From positions 1 through 46,540 of the forward strand of contig JBJTVH010000107.1 in NCBI GenBank assembly GCA_046081125.1: a stretch of DNA of 46,540 bases, read 5' to 3'. This DNA is from JBEIFW01 sp046081125. Its GTDB lineage: Bacteria > Actinomycetota > Acidimicrobiia > Acidimicrobiales > Ilumatobacteraceae. The notes beneath the pieces were generated by a model, which was not told the DNA's origin, did not search any database, and saw nothing but the letters and a program-made list of their open reading frames with translations. Position numbers and translations under genes: made by a program. Shown here one piece after another: positions 15,723 through 23,996 of this stretch; position 1 is the first letter of the stretch, and each line of letters opens with the position of its first letter.

Positions 15723-16622
15723 ATGGTGTCGGCGATGCGCACGGGAGAGCCCACGCTCTACGACTTCAGCAAGCCGGACAAGTTCTCCCGGGAGCACATC
15801 CGGGCCATCCAGGTCACCGGCGAGTCGTGGGCCCGTCAGCTTGCGACGCTGCTGTCGACGACGCTGCGCACCGTCACCCAGGTGAAGTGCGTGTCGCTTG
15901 CGCAGACGACCTACGACGAGGCCGTCCGAATGATGTCGAATCCGACGCACCTGGTGATCATCACGCTGGAGCCGATGCCGGGTATGGCCCTGCTGCACCT
16001 TCCGATCGACTCGATGCTGGTGATGATCGATCGGATGCTCGGCGGTCAGGGCCAGCAGCGCCCGCAGACCCGTCCACTTACCGACATCGAGCGCTCCCTG
16101 GGCCGCACGCTCGTGCAGCGCATGCTCGCCGAGCTCCGGTACGCCTTCGAGCCGTTGGTGGATCTCGACCCGGAGTTCGTGCGCTCCGAGTCGAACCCCC
16201 AGTTCGCCCAGATCGCCGCCACCGCAGAGACGGTCCTCAACCTGGAGCTCCAGGTGAGCATCGGCGACGTGAAGACGACCTGGATCCTCGGTCTGCCCTT
16301 CGCCATGCTCGAGCCGCTGCTCGACGAACTGGCGAACAAGGATCGGGCCAAGAGCGCCGTGTTCGACCCGCCGCGGTTGCGCGCTGCGCTCGCCGACCGT
16401 GTCGGCGACGCCACGGTGGAGCTGCGGGTCCGGTTCCGTGAGGTTTCCTTGCCCTCGTCGGACATCGTCGGTCTCCGCCCTGGGGATCTGCTGTCCCTCG
16501 AGCACCCTGTCGGGTTGCCCCTGACGGTCTCGATCGAGGGTGTTCCCTGCTTCGTTGCCCAACCAGGCCGGCGCGGTAAGCACCTGGCCTGCCAGATCGT
16601 CGAACCGGTGGAGATCCGATGA
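15723..16622 (+). CDS. fliM: Flagellar motor switch protein FliM, lacking the CheY-binding N-terminus
   Basis: FliM forms the middle of the C ring. The 299-residue protein has the middle CheC-like domain (YDFSKPDKFSREHIRAIQ at about 14-31, LPIDSMLVMIDRMLGGQG, RTLVQRMLAELRYAF) and the C-terminal SpoA domain (LRPGDLLSLEHPVGLPLTVS). The usual N-terminal EIDAL(L) peptide that binds CheY-P is absent: the protein starts only about 12 residues before YDF, and the frame upstream holds the promoter and no start codon. ATG 15735 is an alternative start. The stop overlaps fliN by 4 bases. Confidence 0.95.
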   Translation: MVSAMRTGEPTLYDFSKPDKFSREHIRAIQVTGESWARQLATLLSTTLRTVTQVKCVSLAQTTYDEAVRMMSNPTHLVIITLEPMPGMALLHLPIDSMLVMIDRMLGGQGQQRPQTRPLTDIERSLGRTLVQRMLAELRYAFEPLVDLDPEFVRSESNPQFAQIAATAETVLNLELQVSIGDVKTTWILGLPFAMLEPLLDELANKDRAKSAVFDPPRLRAALADRVGDATVELRVRFREVSLPSSDIVGLRPGDLLSLEHPVGLPLTVSIEGVPCFVAQPGRRGKHLACQIVEPVEIR

Positions 16623-16981
16623 GCGCGGAAGACGACGACGGCCTCGACCCCACTGACGGCACCGACGGTGCGGAGTCGCTCGAATTCGAACCGCTGGTGT
16701 CGAGCATCGGCGGCACGGCCGGTGGGTTGGAACTGCTGTACGACGTCGAGATGGGCGTCACCGCCGAGCTCGGGCGCGCCCGGCTCCGGGTGAAGGAGAT
16801 CCTCGATCTCGCACCAGGCTCCGTGGTGGCGTTGGATCGTGCGGTCGGCACCCCGATCGACGTCCTCGTGAACGGCACGCTCATCGCCCGTGGTGAGGTC
16901 GTCGTGCTCGACGAAGAGTTCGCCGTCCGCATCATCGAGGTCGTCGGCTACGGCCACGATCGTCGGGGTCTGGTCGCATGA
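16619..16981 (+). CDS. fliN: Flagellar motor switch protein FliN
   Basis: FliN forms the base of the C ring and helps dock FliH. The 120-residue protein has an acidic N-terminal tail (MSAEDDDGLDPTDGTDG) and a C-terminal SpoA domain: LLYDVEMGVTAELGRARLRV, ILDLAPGSVVALDRAVGTP, IDVLVNGTLIARGEVVVLDE, with FAVRIIEV near the end, all typical. It is the short FliN form, not the longer FliY with CheC domains. Starts and ends with 4-base overlaps (fliM, fliO). Confidence 0.96.
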   Translation: MSAEDDDGLDPTDGTDGAESLEFEPLVSSIGGTAGGLELLYDVEMGVTAELGRARLRVKEILDLAPGSVVALDRAVGTPIDVLVNGTLIARGEVVVLDEEFAVRIIEVVGYGHDRRGLVA

Positions 16982-17394
16982 GCGGAGGGTCCGGGCTCGC
17001 GCTGTTCGTGCGCTTCGCCTTCTCGATGGCGGTGGTGCTCGGGCTGATCGCCCTGTGCGCCAAGGTCTATCGGCGGGGTCGAACGGGCTCGCGGCGACGT
17101 GGCACCCCGATCGAGGTGCTGGCCCGGCAATCCCTCACCAAGCGTTCCCAGGTGGTCGTGCTGCGGGCCGGCGACCGGGGCCTCGTGCTCGGCGTCACGG
17201 ACTCCAGCGTGCAGGTCCTGGCCGAAACCGACCTGGGTGCGCTGGGTGCAGCGCCCATCGAGATCGAACCGGCGGCATCGCCGCCGGGTCCTGCGGCGTC
17301 AGGGACGACGTCGCCCGGCCGGGCTCTCGCCCTGCCTCCGACATGGAAGGGCATGATCGAGGATCTGCGGGAACGGACCGTTCGTCGGTCCTGA
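16978..17394 (+). CDS. fliO: Flagellar export protein FliO
   Basis: FliO is a membrane helper that stabilises FliP during export-gate assembly. The 138-residue protein has one N-terminal membrane segment (ALFVRFAFSMAVVLGLIALC, about 8-27), a basic stop-transfer sequence (KVYRRGRTGSRRRG), then the FliO beta domain (IEVLARQSLTKRSQVVVLRA, GLVLGVTDSSVQVLAE). The last 40 or so residues are Pro/Ala-rich. It sits in the usual place between fliN and fliP. Confidence 0.88.
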   Translation: MSGGSGLALFVRFAFSMAVVLGLIALCAKVYRRGRTGSRRRGTPIEVLARQSLTKRSQVVVLRAGDRGLVLGVTDSSVQVLAETDLGALGAAPIEIEPAASPPGPAASGTTSPGRALALPPTWKGMIEDLRERTVRRS

Positions 17395-17406
17395 CCCTGC
17401 GCCGTC

Positions 17407-18309
17407 ATGGCTCTCCCTTCCCGACGCGCCCGCTGGGCGGCGATCGCCGCAGCTCCGGCGACGCTCGCTGTGGCGGTGGTCGCGGCGTTGACCGTGCTGC
17501 TCCTGCTGGGCGCGTCGCCGGCCCTCGCCCAAACCCCGGACACCGAGTTGCCCTCGGGTCCGGTCGCCGGCCAGCCCGGTGGCGGGGTGCCGACCGTGAC
17601 GGTGCCATCCGTCTCGAGTCCGGCGGCGAGCACCGGAGATTCGAACCTGTCGATCGACGTTTCGCTCCCGGGCGTGGCCGACCGGCCCAGCCAGAGCGTG
17701 CTCGTCATCGTCCTGCTGACCCTGCTGTCGCTGGCCCCCTCCTTGGTGATCATGCTGACCGGGTTCACCCGCATCGTGATCGTGCTGTCGTTGGCCCGCA
17801 ATGCCCTCGGTCTACCGACCGTCCCCCCGAACCAGGTGATCACGGGTTTGGCGTTGTTCCTCACCCTGTTCGTCATGAGCCCGACGTTGACCAAAGCGTG
17901 GAACGACGGCCTCAAGCCGTACCTCGACGGGAACATCACGACCGAGCAGGCCTACGAGGCCGTCGCCGGGCCGATGAAGGAGTTCATGCTCGACCAGACC
18001 CGGTCCGGTGAGCTGCAGACCATGATCGACGCCTCTCGGGAGGAGCGGCCGGCGACCCGCGAGGACGTCAGCCTCACCACGCTCATCCCGGCGTTCATCC
18101 TCTCGGAGCTGAAGACGGCCTTCATCATCGGCTTCGTCGTGTTCATCCCCTTCCTCGTGATCGACCTCGTGGTCAGCTCGGCGCTGATGTCGATGGGCAT
18201 GATGATGTTGCCGCCGTCGCTGGTGTCGTTGCCCTTCAAACTCCTGCTGTTCGTGATGGTCGACGGCTGGGGTCTGCTCATCAGTTCGCTGCTGACCAGC
18301 TTCCGATGA
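17407..18309 (+). CDS. fliP: Flagellar type III export gate protein FliP
   Basis: FliP forms the core pore of the export gate with FliQ and FliR. The 300-residue protein has a cleavable signal peptide (about 1-41, ending SPALA), a Pro/Ser-rich spacer, and the conserved FliP body with LTLLSLAPSLVIMLTGFTRI, ARNALGLPTVPPNQVITGLA, LFLTLFVMSP, and the C-terminal membrane hairpin (VFIPFLVIDLVVSSALMSMG, MMMLPPSLVSLPFKLLLF). Both the signal peptide and P-N-Q-V are family hallmarks. Confidence 0.97.
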   Translation: MALPSRRARWAAIAAAPATLAVAVVAALTVLLLLGASPALAQTPDTELPSGPVAGQPGGGVPTVTVPSVSSPAASTGDSNLSIDVSLPGVADRPSQSVLVIVLLTLLSLAPSLVIMLTGFTRIVIVLSLARNALGLPTVPPNQVITGLALFLTLFVMSPTLTKAWNDGLKPYLDGNITTEQAYEAVAGPMKEFMLDQTRSGELQTMIDASREERPATREDVSLTTLIPAFILSELKTAFIIGFVVFIPFLVIDLVVSSALMSMGMMMLPPSLVSLPFKLLLFVMVDGWGLLISSLLTSFR

Positions 18310-18328
18310 TGCCGACGGAGGAACGCCC

Positions 18329-18601
18329 GTGAACGACACCACGATCGTGCAGATCGTCGTGCAGACGATGTGGGTCACGGCAAAGCTCGCGGGCCCGATC
18401 CTCGTCGTGAGTCTTGCGGTCGGATTCCTCGTCTCGCTCGTGCAGTCGGCCACGATGATCCAGGAGTTCACCCTGAGCTTCGTACCGAAGCTCATCGCAG
18501 TGGGAGCGGTCATCGTCGTGGCCGGCAACTGGATGCTCGAGCAACTGATCGCGTTCACCCGCGACCTGTTCGCGATGGTCCCGATGCTCGTGGGCACCTG
18601 A
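18329..18601 (+). CDS. fliQ: Flagellar type III export gate protein FliQ
   Basis: This 90-residue protein has two membrane helices, the FliQ arrangement: VVQTMWVTAKLAGPILVVSL (about 11-30) with FLVSLVQSATMIQEFTLSFV, then a second helix (LIAVGAVIVVAGNWMLEQL). The QS.T.IQE.TLSF.PK pattern is diagnostic. GTG start with a GGAGGAA site 5 bases upstream. FliQ packs around FliP and FliR in the gate. Confidence 0.96.
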   Translation: MNDTTIVQIVVQTMWVTAKLAGPILVVSLAVGFLVSLVQSATMIQEFTLSFVPKLIAVGAVIVVAGNWMLEQLIAFTRDLFAMVPMLVGT

Positions 18602-18614
18602 GGCGTCCCGGCCC

Positions 18615-19376
18615 ATGACGCTCGACGTGTCACCGGCGCTCGTCAGCGGTTATCTGCTCGCCCTTGCTCGCTGTGGCGCCTTTGTGGCCTTCTGCCCACC
18701 GTTCAACCGGCGGGCCATCCCGCGTCGGGTCCGGGCCGGGCTCGCGGTGGCGCTGTCGCTCGCCGTCGGTCCCCGACTCGCCGAGCAGGCCGTCCCACTC
18801 GAGGCCGCTCCGCTGGTCGTCTCCGTCGCCGGTCAGGCATTCGCCGGCTTCGTCTTCGGCGCCGTGGTGAACCTGCTGTTCCAGGCGGTTCCCGCGGCGG
18901 GATCGCTGATCGACGTCTCGGGTGGCTTCGCCATGGCGCAGGTGTACGACCCGAACACCTCGACCACCGTGTCGCTGTTCGCTCGGTTCTACGAGCTCGT
19001 CGCCATCACGCTGCTCCTGGTGTCCGACGGCCACCTGATCCTCGTCCGCGGCCTGCTGGCGTCGTTCGAGGCTGCGCCGCTCACCGTCGACAGCATCGAG
19101 CGCATGCCGGCCATCCTGCGGGCCGACGTCGCCGGGTTGATGGTCGCTGCGCTCCAGATCGCGCTGCCCGTCGTGGCGGTGATGTTCGTGACCGACCTCG
19201 TGCTCGGGTTGCTCTCCAAGGCTGCTCCGACGCTCAACGTCGTGCTGCTCGGCGTGCCGCTCAAGATCCTCCTCACCTTGTTGATCGTCGGGACCTCGAT
19301 CGTGCTGCTCGGCGGCCAGGTCGGAGGACTCGTCGACATGGCGACCCGCTCGGTCGCACGATTCTTCGGGGGGTGA
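18615..19376 (+). CDS. fliR: Flagellar type III export gate protein FliR
   Basis: The 253-residue integral membrane protein has about six hydrophobic segments. Recognisable parts are LLALARCGAFVAFCPPFNRR (about 13-32), VRAGLAVALSLAVGP, GSLIDVSGGFAMAQVYDPNT and LNVVLLGVPLKILLTLLIVG, the last being the conserved FliR C-terminal core. It completes the FliPQR pore; flhB follows one base after the stop. Confidence 0.95.
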   Translation: MTLDVSPALVSGYLLALARCGAFVAFCPPFNRRAIPRRVRAGLAVALSLAVGPRLAEQAVPLEAAPLVVSVAGQAFAGFVFGAVVNLLFQAVPAAGSLIDVSGGFAMAQVYDPNTSTTVSLFARFYELVAITLLLVSDGHLILVRGLLASFEAAPLTVDSIERMPAILRADVAGLMVAALQIALPVVAVMFVTDLVLGLLSKAAPTLNVVLLGVPLKILLTLLIVGTSIVLLGGQVGGLVDMATRSVARFFGG

Positions 19377-19377
19377 G

Positions 19378-20457
19378 ATGGCGCTCGGCGACAACGACAA
19401 GACCGAAGCACCCACCGGGAAACGCAAGAAGGAGGCGCGCAAGAAAGGCGAGATCGCCAAGACGCCCGAGCTGGCCCTGTGGGGGGAGCTGCTGGTCGCT
19501 TCCTTCGTGATCCCCGCCACGGCGAGCCACATGATGGAGACCGCCACGCTCGCCATGGGTGGGCTCCGCGGCATCGACAGCCGGTCGGGACCGGAGGTGA
19601 TGTTCGAGTGGTTGCGCTTCGCTGCGGAGCAGACCGTGCTCATCGTCGCGCCGCTGACGCTGGCGGTCCTCGGCACCGCCGTGGTCTCGAACGTGTTGCA
19701 GACCGGCTTCGTGTCCTCGTTCTCGCTCCTCAAGCCGCGCTTCGACCGCCTCAACCCGCTCAAGGGTCTCAAGCGTCTGTTCTCGCCGGAGAGTCTGTGG
19801 AACCTGGTCAAGATGGTCCTGAAGACGCTCGTCCTCGCCGGGGTTGCGTGGCCGATGTCGCGCTCGCTCGTCGAGTCGCTGCTGTCGAACGGTCGCCCGG
19901 AACTCGGGGCCACGGTCCTGTTGATCGGCTCGACGAGCCTCGACATCACTCGGCGGATCGCCATGGCGGGACTGTTGCTTGCGCTGGTCGACTACGGCCT
20001 GGCGCAGCGCCGGATCCGAAAGTCGTTGCGGATGTCGAAGCAGGAGATCCGCGAGGAGGGCAAGCAGCAGGAAGGCAACCCGGAGTCCAAGGCCGGGATC
20101 AAGCGGCGTCAGCTCGCCGTGAGCCGGAACCGCATGATCAGCTCCGTAGCCGACGCCTCCGTCGTGATCGTGAACCCCACCCACGTGGCCGTGGCGATCG
20201 TGTATCGCGAGGGTGAGCGAGCCCCCAAGGTCGTAGCGAAGGGCAAGGGTGTCGTGGCGCTGAAGATCCGCGAGCGGGCCGAGCAGCACGGTGTCCCGAT
20301 CGTGCGCGACGTGCCCTTGGCGCGCACCCTCCACGACGCCTGCGATGTGGACGAGGAGATCCCGGCCTCGCTGTACGAGGCCGTCGCCAAGGTGTTGGCG
20401 TTCTTGTTCACCGTGCGTAGGGCTGCCTTCGGTGGCGATCTCGTGCTCCCGGGCTGA
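19378..20457 (+). CDS. flhB: Flagellar export switch protein FlhB
   Basis: FlhB switches export from rod/hook to filament substrates. The 359-residue protein begins DKTEAPTGKRKKEARKKGEI, has four membrane segments, and contains the self-cleavage motif NPTH at residues 266-269 (VVIVNPTHVAVAIVYREG), followed by PKVVAKGKGVVALKIRERAE. The cytoplasmic domain is complete, so normal autocleavage between Asn266 and Pro267 is expected. It ends the fliM operon; flhA has its own promoter downstream. Confidence 0.97.
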   Translation: MALGDNDKTEAPTGKRKKEARKKGEIAKTPELALWGELLVASFVIPATASHMMETATLAMGGLRGIDSRSGPEVMFEWLRFAAEQTVLIVAPLTLAVLGTAVVSNVLQTGFVSSFSLLKPRFDRLNPLKGLKRLFSPESLWNLVKMVLKTLVLAGVAWPMSRSLVESLLSNGRPELGATVLLIGSTSLDITRRIAMAGLLLALVDYGLAQRRIRKSLRMSKQEIREEGKQQEGNPESKAGIKRRQLAVSRNRMISSVADASVVIVNPTHVAVAIVYREGERAPKVVAKGKGVVALKIRERAEQHGVPIVRDVPLARTLHDACDVDEEIPASLYEAVAKVLAFLFTVRRAAFGGDLVLPG

Positions 20458-20484
20458 GTACTTCGCACGTCCGGCAAGGTGGTG

Positions 20485-20510
20485 CTCAAGGTCGCCCGGG
20501 ACAGGCCGAT
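20485..20510 (+). promoter_or_regulatory. Sigma-28 (FliA)-like promoter of flhA
   Basis: CTCAAG (20485-20490), 14 bases, GCCGAT (20505-20510). The spacing is one base shorter than in the other three copies. The leader to the flhA TTG is about 60 bases. Confidence 0.7.
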
Positions 20511-20578
20511 GGTTGGAGTGACGGCCAGGACGGCGGTCGCCACAGGCCCAGGGACGGCGGCCTCGTTAGGAGCAGCTG

Positions 20579-22624
20579 TTGTCTCGGAGCCGGATCGGTC
20601 CGGTCGCCGTCCCCGTCCTCGTCGTCGGGGTCGTGCTCATGCTGGTGGTGCCCCTGCCGCCGTTCCTCATCGACCTGTTGGTCGCTACCTCGATCGCGTT
20701 GGCGATCGTGGTCCTGCTCACGTCGATGTTCGTTCGGCGCCCGCTCGACTTCTCGATCTTCCCGTCGCTTCTGCTGATCGCCACGCTGTTCCGTCTGGCC
20801 CTGAACGTCTCGACGGCGCGGGCCGTGCTCACCGACGGCTACGCCGGCAAGGTCGTCCAAGCGTTCGGGCACATCGTCATCGGCGGGAACCTGGTCGTCG
20901 GCCTCGTGATCTTCTTCATCCTGGTCGTCATCCAGTTCGTCGTGATCACCAACGGCGCCGGCCGCGTGGCCGAGGTCGCCGCCCGCTTCACCCTGGACGC
21001 CATGCCCGGCAAGCAGATGGCGATCGACGCCGATCTCAACTCCGGGCTCATCAGCGAAGACGAGGCCCGGCGCCGCCGCAAGGAGATCGCCGCCGAGGCG
21101 GACTTCTACGGGGCGATGGACGGTGCATCGAAGTTCGTCAAGGGCGATGCCATCGCCGCGATCATCATCACCGTCCTCAACCTGGTCGGCGGGTTCGTGA
21201 TCGGAGTCCTGCAGCGGGGCATGGATCTGTCGCAGGCGATGAGCACCTACGCCTTGCTCACGGTGGGCGACGGTCTGGTGTCCCAGGTCCCGGCGCTGTT
21301 GATCGCGATCGCTGCCGGCCTCATCGTGACCCGGGCTGCGACCGAGCAGGATCTCGGCAGTGATCTGATCTCCCAGATCGGTGCCCACCGGCGGGTGCTG
21401 CAGATCGCAGGCGGCTCTATCCTCGCCTTCGCGCTGATGCCGGGTATCCCCAAGCTCCCGTTCCTGGCGCTCGGCGGCGGGCTGTTGCTCGTCGCCAGCC
21501 GGGTCGAGGGCCGGGTCGATGCCGACCCGGTCGTCACGGACCCAGCGGCGGCCGAAGGCGTCCGCCGGGAGACGCCCGAGGAACTCGTTGCGGCGTCCCG
21601 GGTCGATCCGCTCGAGCTCGAGATCGGCTACGGGCTCGTCGATCTCGTCGACAGCGCGCGAGGCGGCGACCTCCTCGATCGGGTCCGGGCCCTGCGGCGC
21701 AAGATCGCCATGGAGATCGGGATCGTGATCCCGCCGGTGCGGACCCGTGATTCGTTCGACCTGCCCGACACCACCTATGCGATCAGGGTGCACGGCGTCG
21801 AGGTGGGGCGGGGCGAAGCGCCCCAGGGGAAGATCCTCGTGCTCGGCCCGGTTCCGCCCGGGATTCCTGCGCAACCGACGCTGGATCCGGTCTTCGGCAC
21901 CGAGGCGGCGTGGGTGCCCGCCGAGTTCGGTGTCCACGCCGAGGTCTCCGGCGCAACGGTGATCGATCGCGGGTCCGTGATCACGGCTCATCTCGCAGAG
22001 GTGGTGCGTCTCAATGCGACGCGGATCCTCAGCCGCCAGGACGTCAAGTTGCTCGTCGACGCGGTCAAGGGGACGGACCCGGTCGTGGTCGACGAATTGA
22101 ACGCGTCCGGTCTGTCGCTCGCCGACGTCCAACAGGTGTTGCACGACCTGCTCGACGAGCAGGTGTCGGTCCGGGATCTGGTACGCATCCTCGAGGCGGT
22201 CTCGGCCCGGGGTCGCCAGTCCAAGGAGCGAGAGGTCCTCACCGAAGCGGCCCGGGCCGCGCTCGGTCCGGCGATCGCCGCCGCCCATGCGTCGGGCCGC
22301 CGGCTCTGCGTCATCACGATCGACCCGCTGTTCGAACACTCGCTCGTCGAGCGAGTGCGCGCCGGTGACGGGGGCACGTTCCTCGCGCTCGACGCCGACG
22401 CCATGCAGGCGATCCTGTCCACCCTCGCCGAGCTGCACCGGATGGCCGAGCAGCGCGGCGACCGGCCTGCGTTGGTGTGCTCGCCAGCGCTGCGGGCGTC
22501 GCTGCGGCGGCTGACCCGCACCAGCTTGCCGCTGTTGCCGGTGCTCTCGTACGGCGAGTTGGGCGACCAACTCGAGATCGAGACCATCGGTGTGCTCCGC
22601 CCTGACCAACTGCTTCGGGTCTGA
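20579..22624 (+). CDS. flhA: Flagellar type III export gate protein FlhA
   Basis: FlhA is the large export-gate subunit: eight predicted membrane helices in the first half and a cytoplasmic ring in the second. The 681-residue protein carries the FHIPEP-family signature (FVVITNGAGRVAEVAARFTL, MPGKQMAIDADLNSGLI, AEADFYGAMDGASKFVKGDA). The TTG start is chosen because a TAGGAG site lies about 6 bases upstream and the product then begins about 10 residues before the first membrane helix, as usual. No in-frame ATG fits as well. flhA is alone with its promoter, separated from flhB by 121 bases. Confidence 0.96.
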   Translation: MSRSRIGPVAVPVLVVGVVLMLVVPLPPFLIDLLVATSIALAIVVLLTSMFVRRPLDFSIFPSLLLIATLFRLALNVSTARAVLTDGYAGKVVQAFGHIVIGGNLVVGLVIFFILVVIQFVVITNGAGRVAEVAARFTLDAMPGKQMAIDADLNSGLISEDEARRRRKEIAAEADFYGAMDGASKFVKGDAIAAIIITVLNLVGGFVIGVLQRGMDLSQAMSTYALLTVGDGLVSQVPALLIAIAAGLIVTRAATEQDLGSDLISQIGAHRRVLQIAGGSILAFALMPGIPKLPFLALGGGLLLVASRVEGRVDADPVVTDPAAAEGVRRETPEELVAASRVDPLELEIGYGLVDLVDSARGGDLLDRVRALRRKIAMEIGIVIPPVRTRDSFDLPDTTYAIRVHGVEVGRGEAPQGKILVLGPVPPGIPAQPTLDPVFGTEAAWVPAEFGVHAEVSGATVIDRGSVITAHLAEVVRLNATRILSRQDVKLLVDAVKGTDPVVVDELNASGLSLADVQQVLHDLLDEQVSVRDLVRILEAVSARGRQSKEREVLTEAARAALGPAIAAAHASGRRLCVITIDPLFEHSLVERVRAGDGGTFLALDADAMQAILSTLAELHRMAEQRGDRPALVCSPALRASLRRLTRTSLPLLPVLSYGELGDQLEIETIGVLRPDQLLRV

Positions 22625-22651
22625 CCCCCTCAACTGAGGAAGGAACCAATC

Positions 22652-23716
22652 ATGGCAACCAGGACCTTCGAAGGCGCTCGCCTCGACGATGTGCTCGGAG
22701 AGGTGCAAGAAGCGCTCGGACCTTCGGCCGCCATCGTGCGGGCCGACCGGCGCCGCACCGGTGGGATGTTCGGCTTCTTCACCAAGGAGCGCTTCGTCGT
22801 CGAGGTGCGCGTGCCCGACGAGACACCCGACACCGGATCCGCCGGCCGCTCCGGCCTGCTCGAGCTGGTGGAGTCCGTGAGCGACTCGGACCAGGCCGTC
22901 CTGGCCGGGGCCCGGTTCGCCCGGTCGTCGGCGCCTTCGACCGAGCGGCCGGCGTTCGGATCGGTACTCGCCCGGCTGGTGCAGGGAGGGGATACGGCCG
23001 TCACGGGCTCGCCGTCGGCCCGAACGGCGCCGGACACGATCGCCGAGGATCGACAGACGCGGACCGCGTCACTGGTGCGCCTCGGGCTGCCGGAGTTGCT
23101 GGTCCCGGCGTCGCAGGACACCGGGGCGTTGGTCGAGCGGCTCGGGCTCCTGCCGGAAGCCCGGGCGCTGCCCCACCGCGGTGGTTCGGTCATCGCGTTG
23201 CTCGGCGATCGCAGTGCGGCGATGGCGCTGGCCGGTGAGCTCGCCACGGAGATCCTCCTCAACCCGGAGCGGATCTACGTGGCCACGACGGCGCGTGGCA
23301 TCGCCACCATTCCGCCGGAGCGCCGGATCGCGTCGGTGTCGGCGGCCTCGGCGCTGCGGGCCGAGGCCCGTGAGGCCGACGAGCCGGTGATCGTCGTCAT
23401 CGACTCCCCGCTCGGCCGGGCGGCGGTGGGGTGGGCGGCGAATCTCCTGCGGGTGCTCGAGCCCGCTGCGGTCTGGGCGGTGGTCGACGCCGCCCGCAAG
23501 CCCGAGGACGTGCGTGTGTGGGCCGAGCGAGTCGGGGGCATCGACGCCCTCGCCGTGCGGGGGCTCGACGAGACCGAGAGCCCGGCGGCGGTCCTGCGGG
23601 CCGGGATCCCCATCGCCCGGCTCGACGGCCATCCGGCCAGCGCGCTTCGGTGGGCGTCGCTGCTGAACGACCGCCTCGCCACGTTCGAGCGCCCGTTGGC
23701 GACGCTCGTCGCCTGA
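22652..23716 (+). CDS. FlhF-like protein with degenerate GTPase motifs
   Basis: The 354-residue product matches FlhF in its N-terminal B-domain layout (RLDDVLGEVQEALGPSAAIV, then GGMFGFFTKERFVVEV) and its place after flhA. The C-terminal half follows the SRP-GTPase fold order, but the nucleotide motifs are lost. The P-loop reads GDRSAAMA (from residue 185) instead of GxxGxGKTT, the DTAGR motif reads IDSPLGR, and TKLD reads RGLDE. FlhF normally sets flagellar pole and number using GTP. This version probably cannot bind GTP in the usual way and may act as a scaffold. A GGAAGGAA site precedes the ATG. Confidence 0.8.
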   Translation: MATRTFEGARLDDVLGEVQEALGPSAAIVRADRRRTGGMFGFFTKERFVVEVRVPDETPDTGSAGRSGLLELVESVSDSDQAVLAGARFARSSAPSTERPAFGSVLARLVQGGDTAVTGSPSARTAPDTIAEDRQTRTASLVRLGLPELLVPASQDTGALVERLGLLPEARALPHRGGSVIALLGDRSAAMALAGELATEILLNPERIYVATTARGIATIPPERRIASVSAASALRAEAREADEPVIVVIDSPLGRAAVGWAANLLRVLEPAAVWAVVDAARKPEDVRVWAERVGGIDALAVRGLDETESPAAVLRAGIPIARLDGHPASALRWASLLNDRLATFERPLATLVA

Positions 23717-23729
23717 GCGGACGGCGTCC

Positions 23730-23996
23730 TTGAGCGGTCCCAGCAAGCTCTCGGTGGCGCTGGTGGTGGCCTTGGCCTTGTGCCTGCCCACCTTCGAAGG
23801 CGTGCTGAGCGGCGACACCTCCCTCCCCGTGGCCGGACTGCGCTTCGCGGTGGCCCTCACCTTCTGCCGGGTGGCGCTCGCCGTGATCGCCGGCCTGATC
23901 ACCGTCTACGCCGGCGACGCTGCGGCGCGCAACGCAGCGGAGGCCGCGCCCCGGCGCCGGGAGGGTGAACGGCTCGAGGCCGCCGAGGACGCATGA
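23730..23996 (+). CDS. Small two-helix membrane protein
   Basis: The 88-residue product, read from TTG 23730, has two hydrophobic stretches (LSVALVVALALCLPTFEGVL and a longer one around 36-62, FAVALTFCRVALAVIAGLIT) and a charged Arg/Glu/Ala C-terminus. I recognise no family. It starts 13 bases after the FlhF-like gene and its stop overlaps the ABC transporter ATG by 4 bases (ATGA), so it could belong to the flagellar transcript, the ABC operon, or both. Confidence 0.6.
   Translation: MSGPSKLSVALVVALALCLPTFEGVLSGDTSLPVAGLRFAVALTFCRVALAVIAGLITVYAGDAAARNAAEAAPRRREGERLEAAEDA

Noticed and set aside
19757..19792. CTCAAG...GCCGGA inside flhB
   Set aside because: Spacings are wrong (13 or 22 counted from CTCA) and the -10 reads GCCGGA; it lies in conserved coding sequence.
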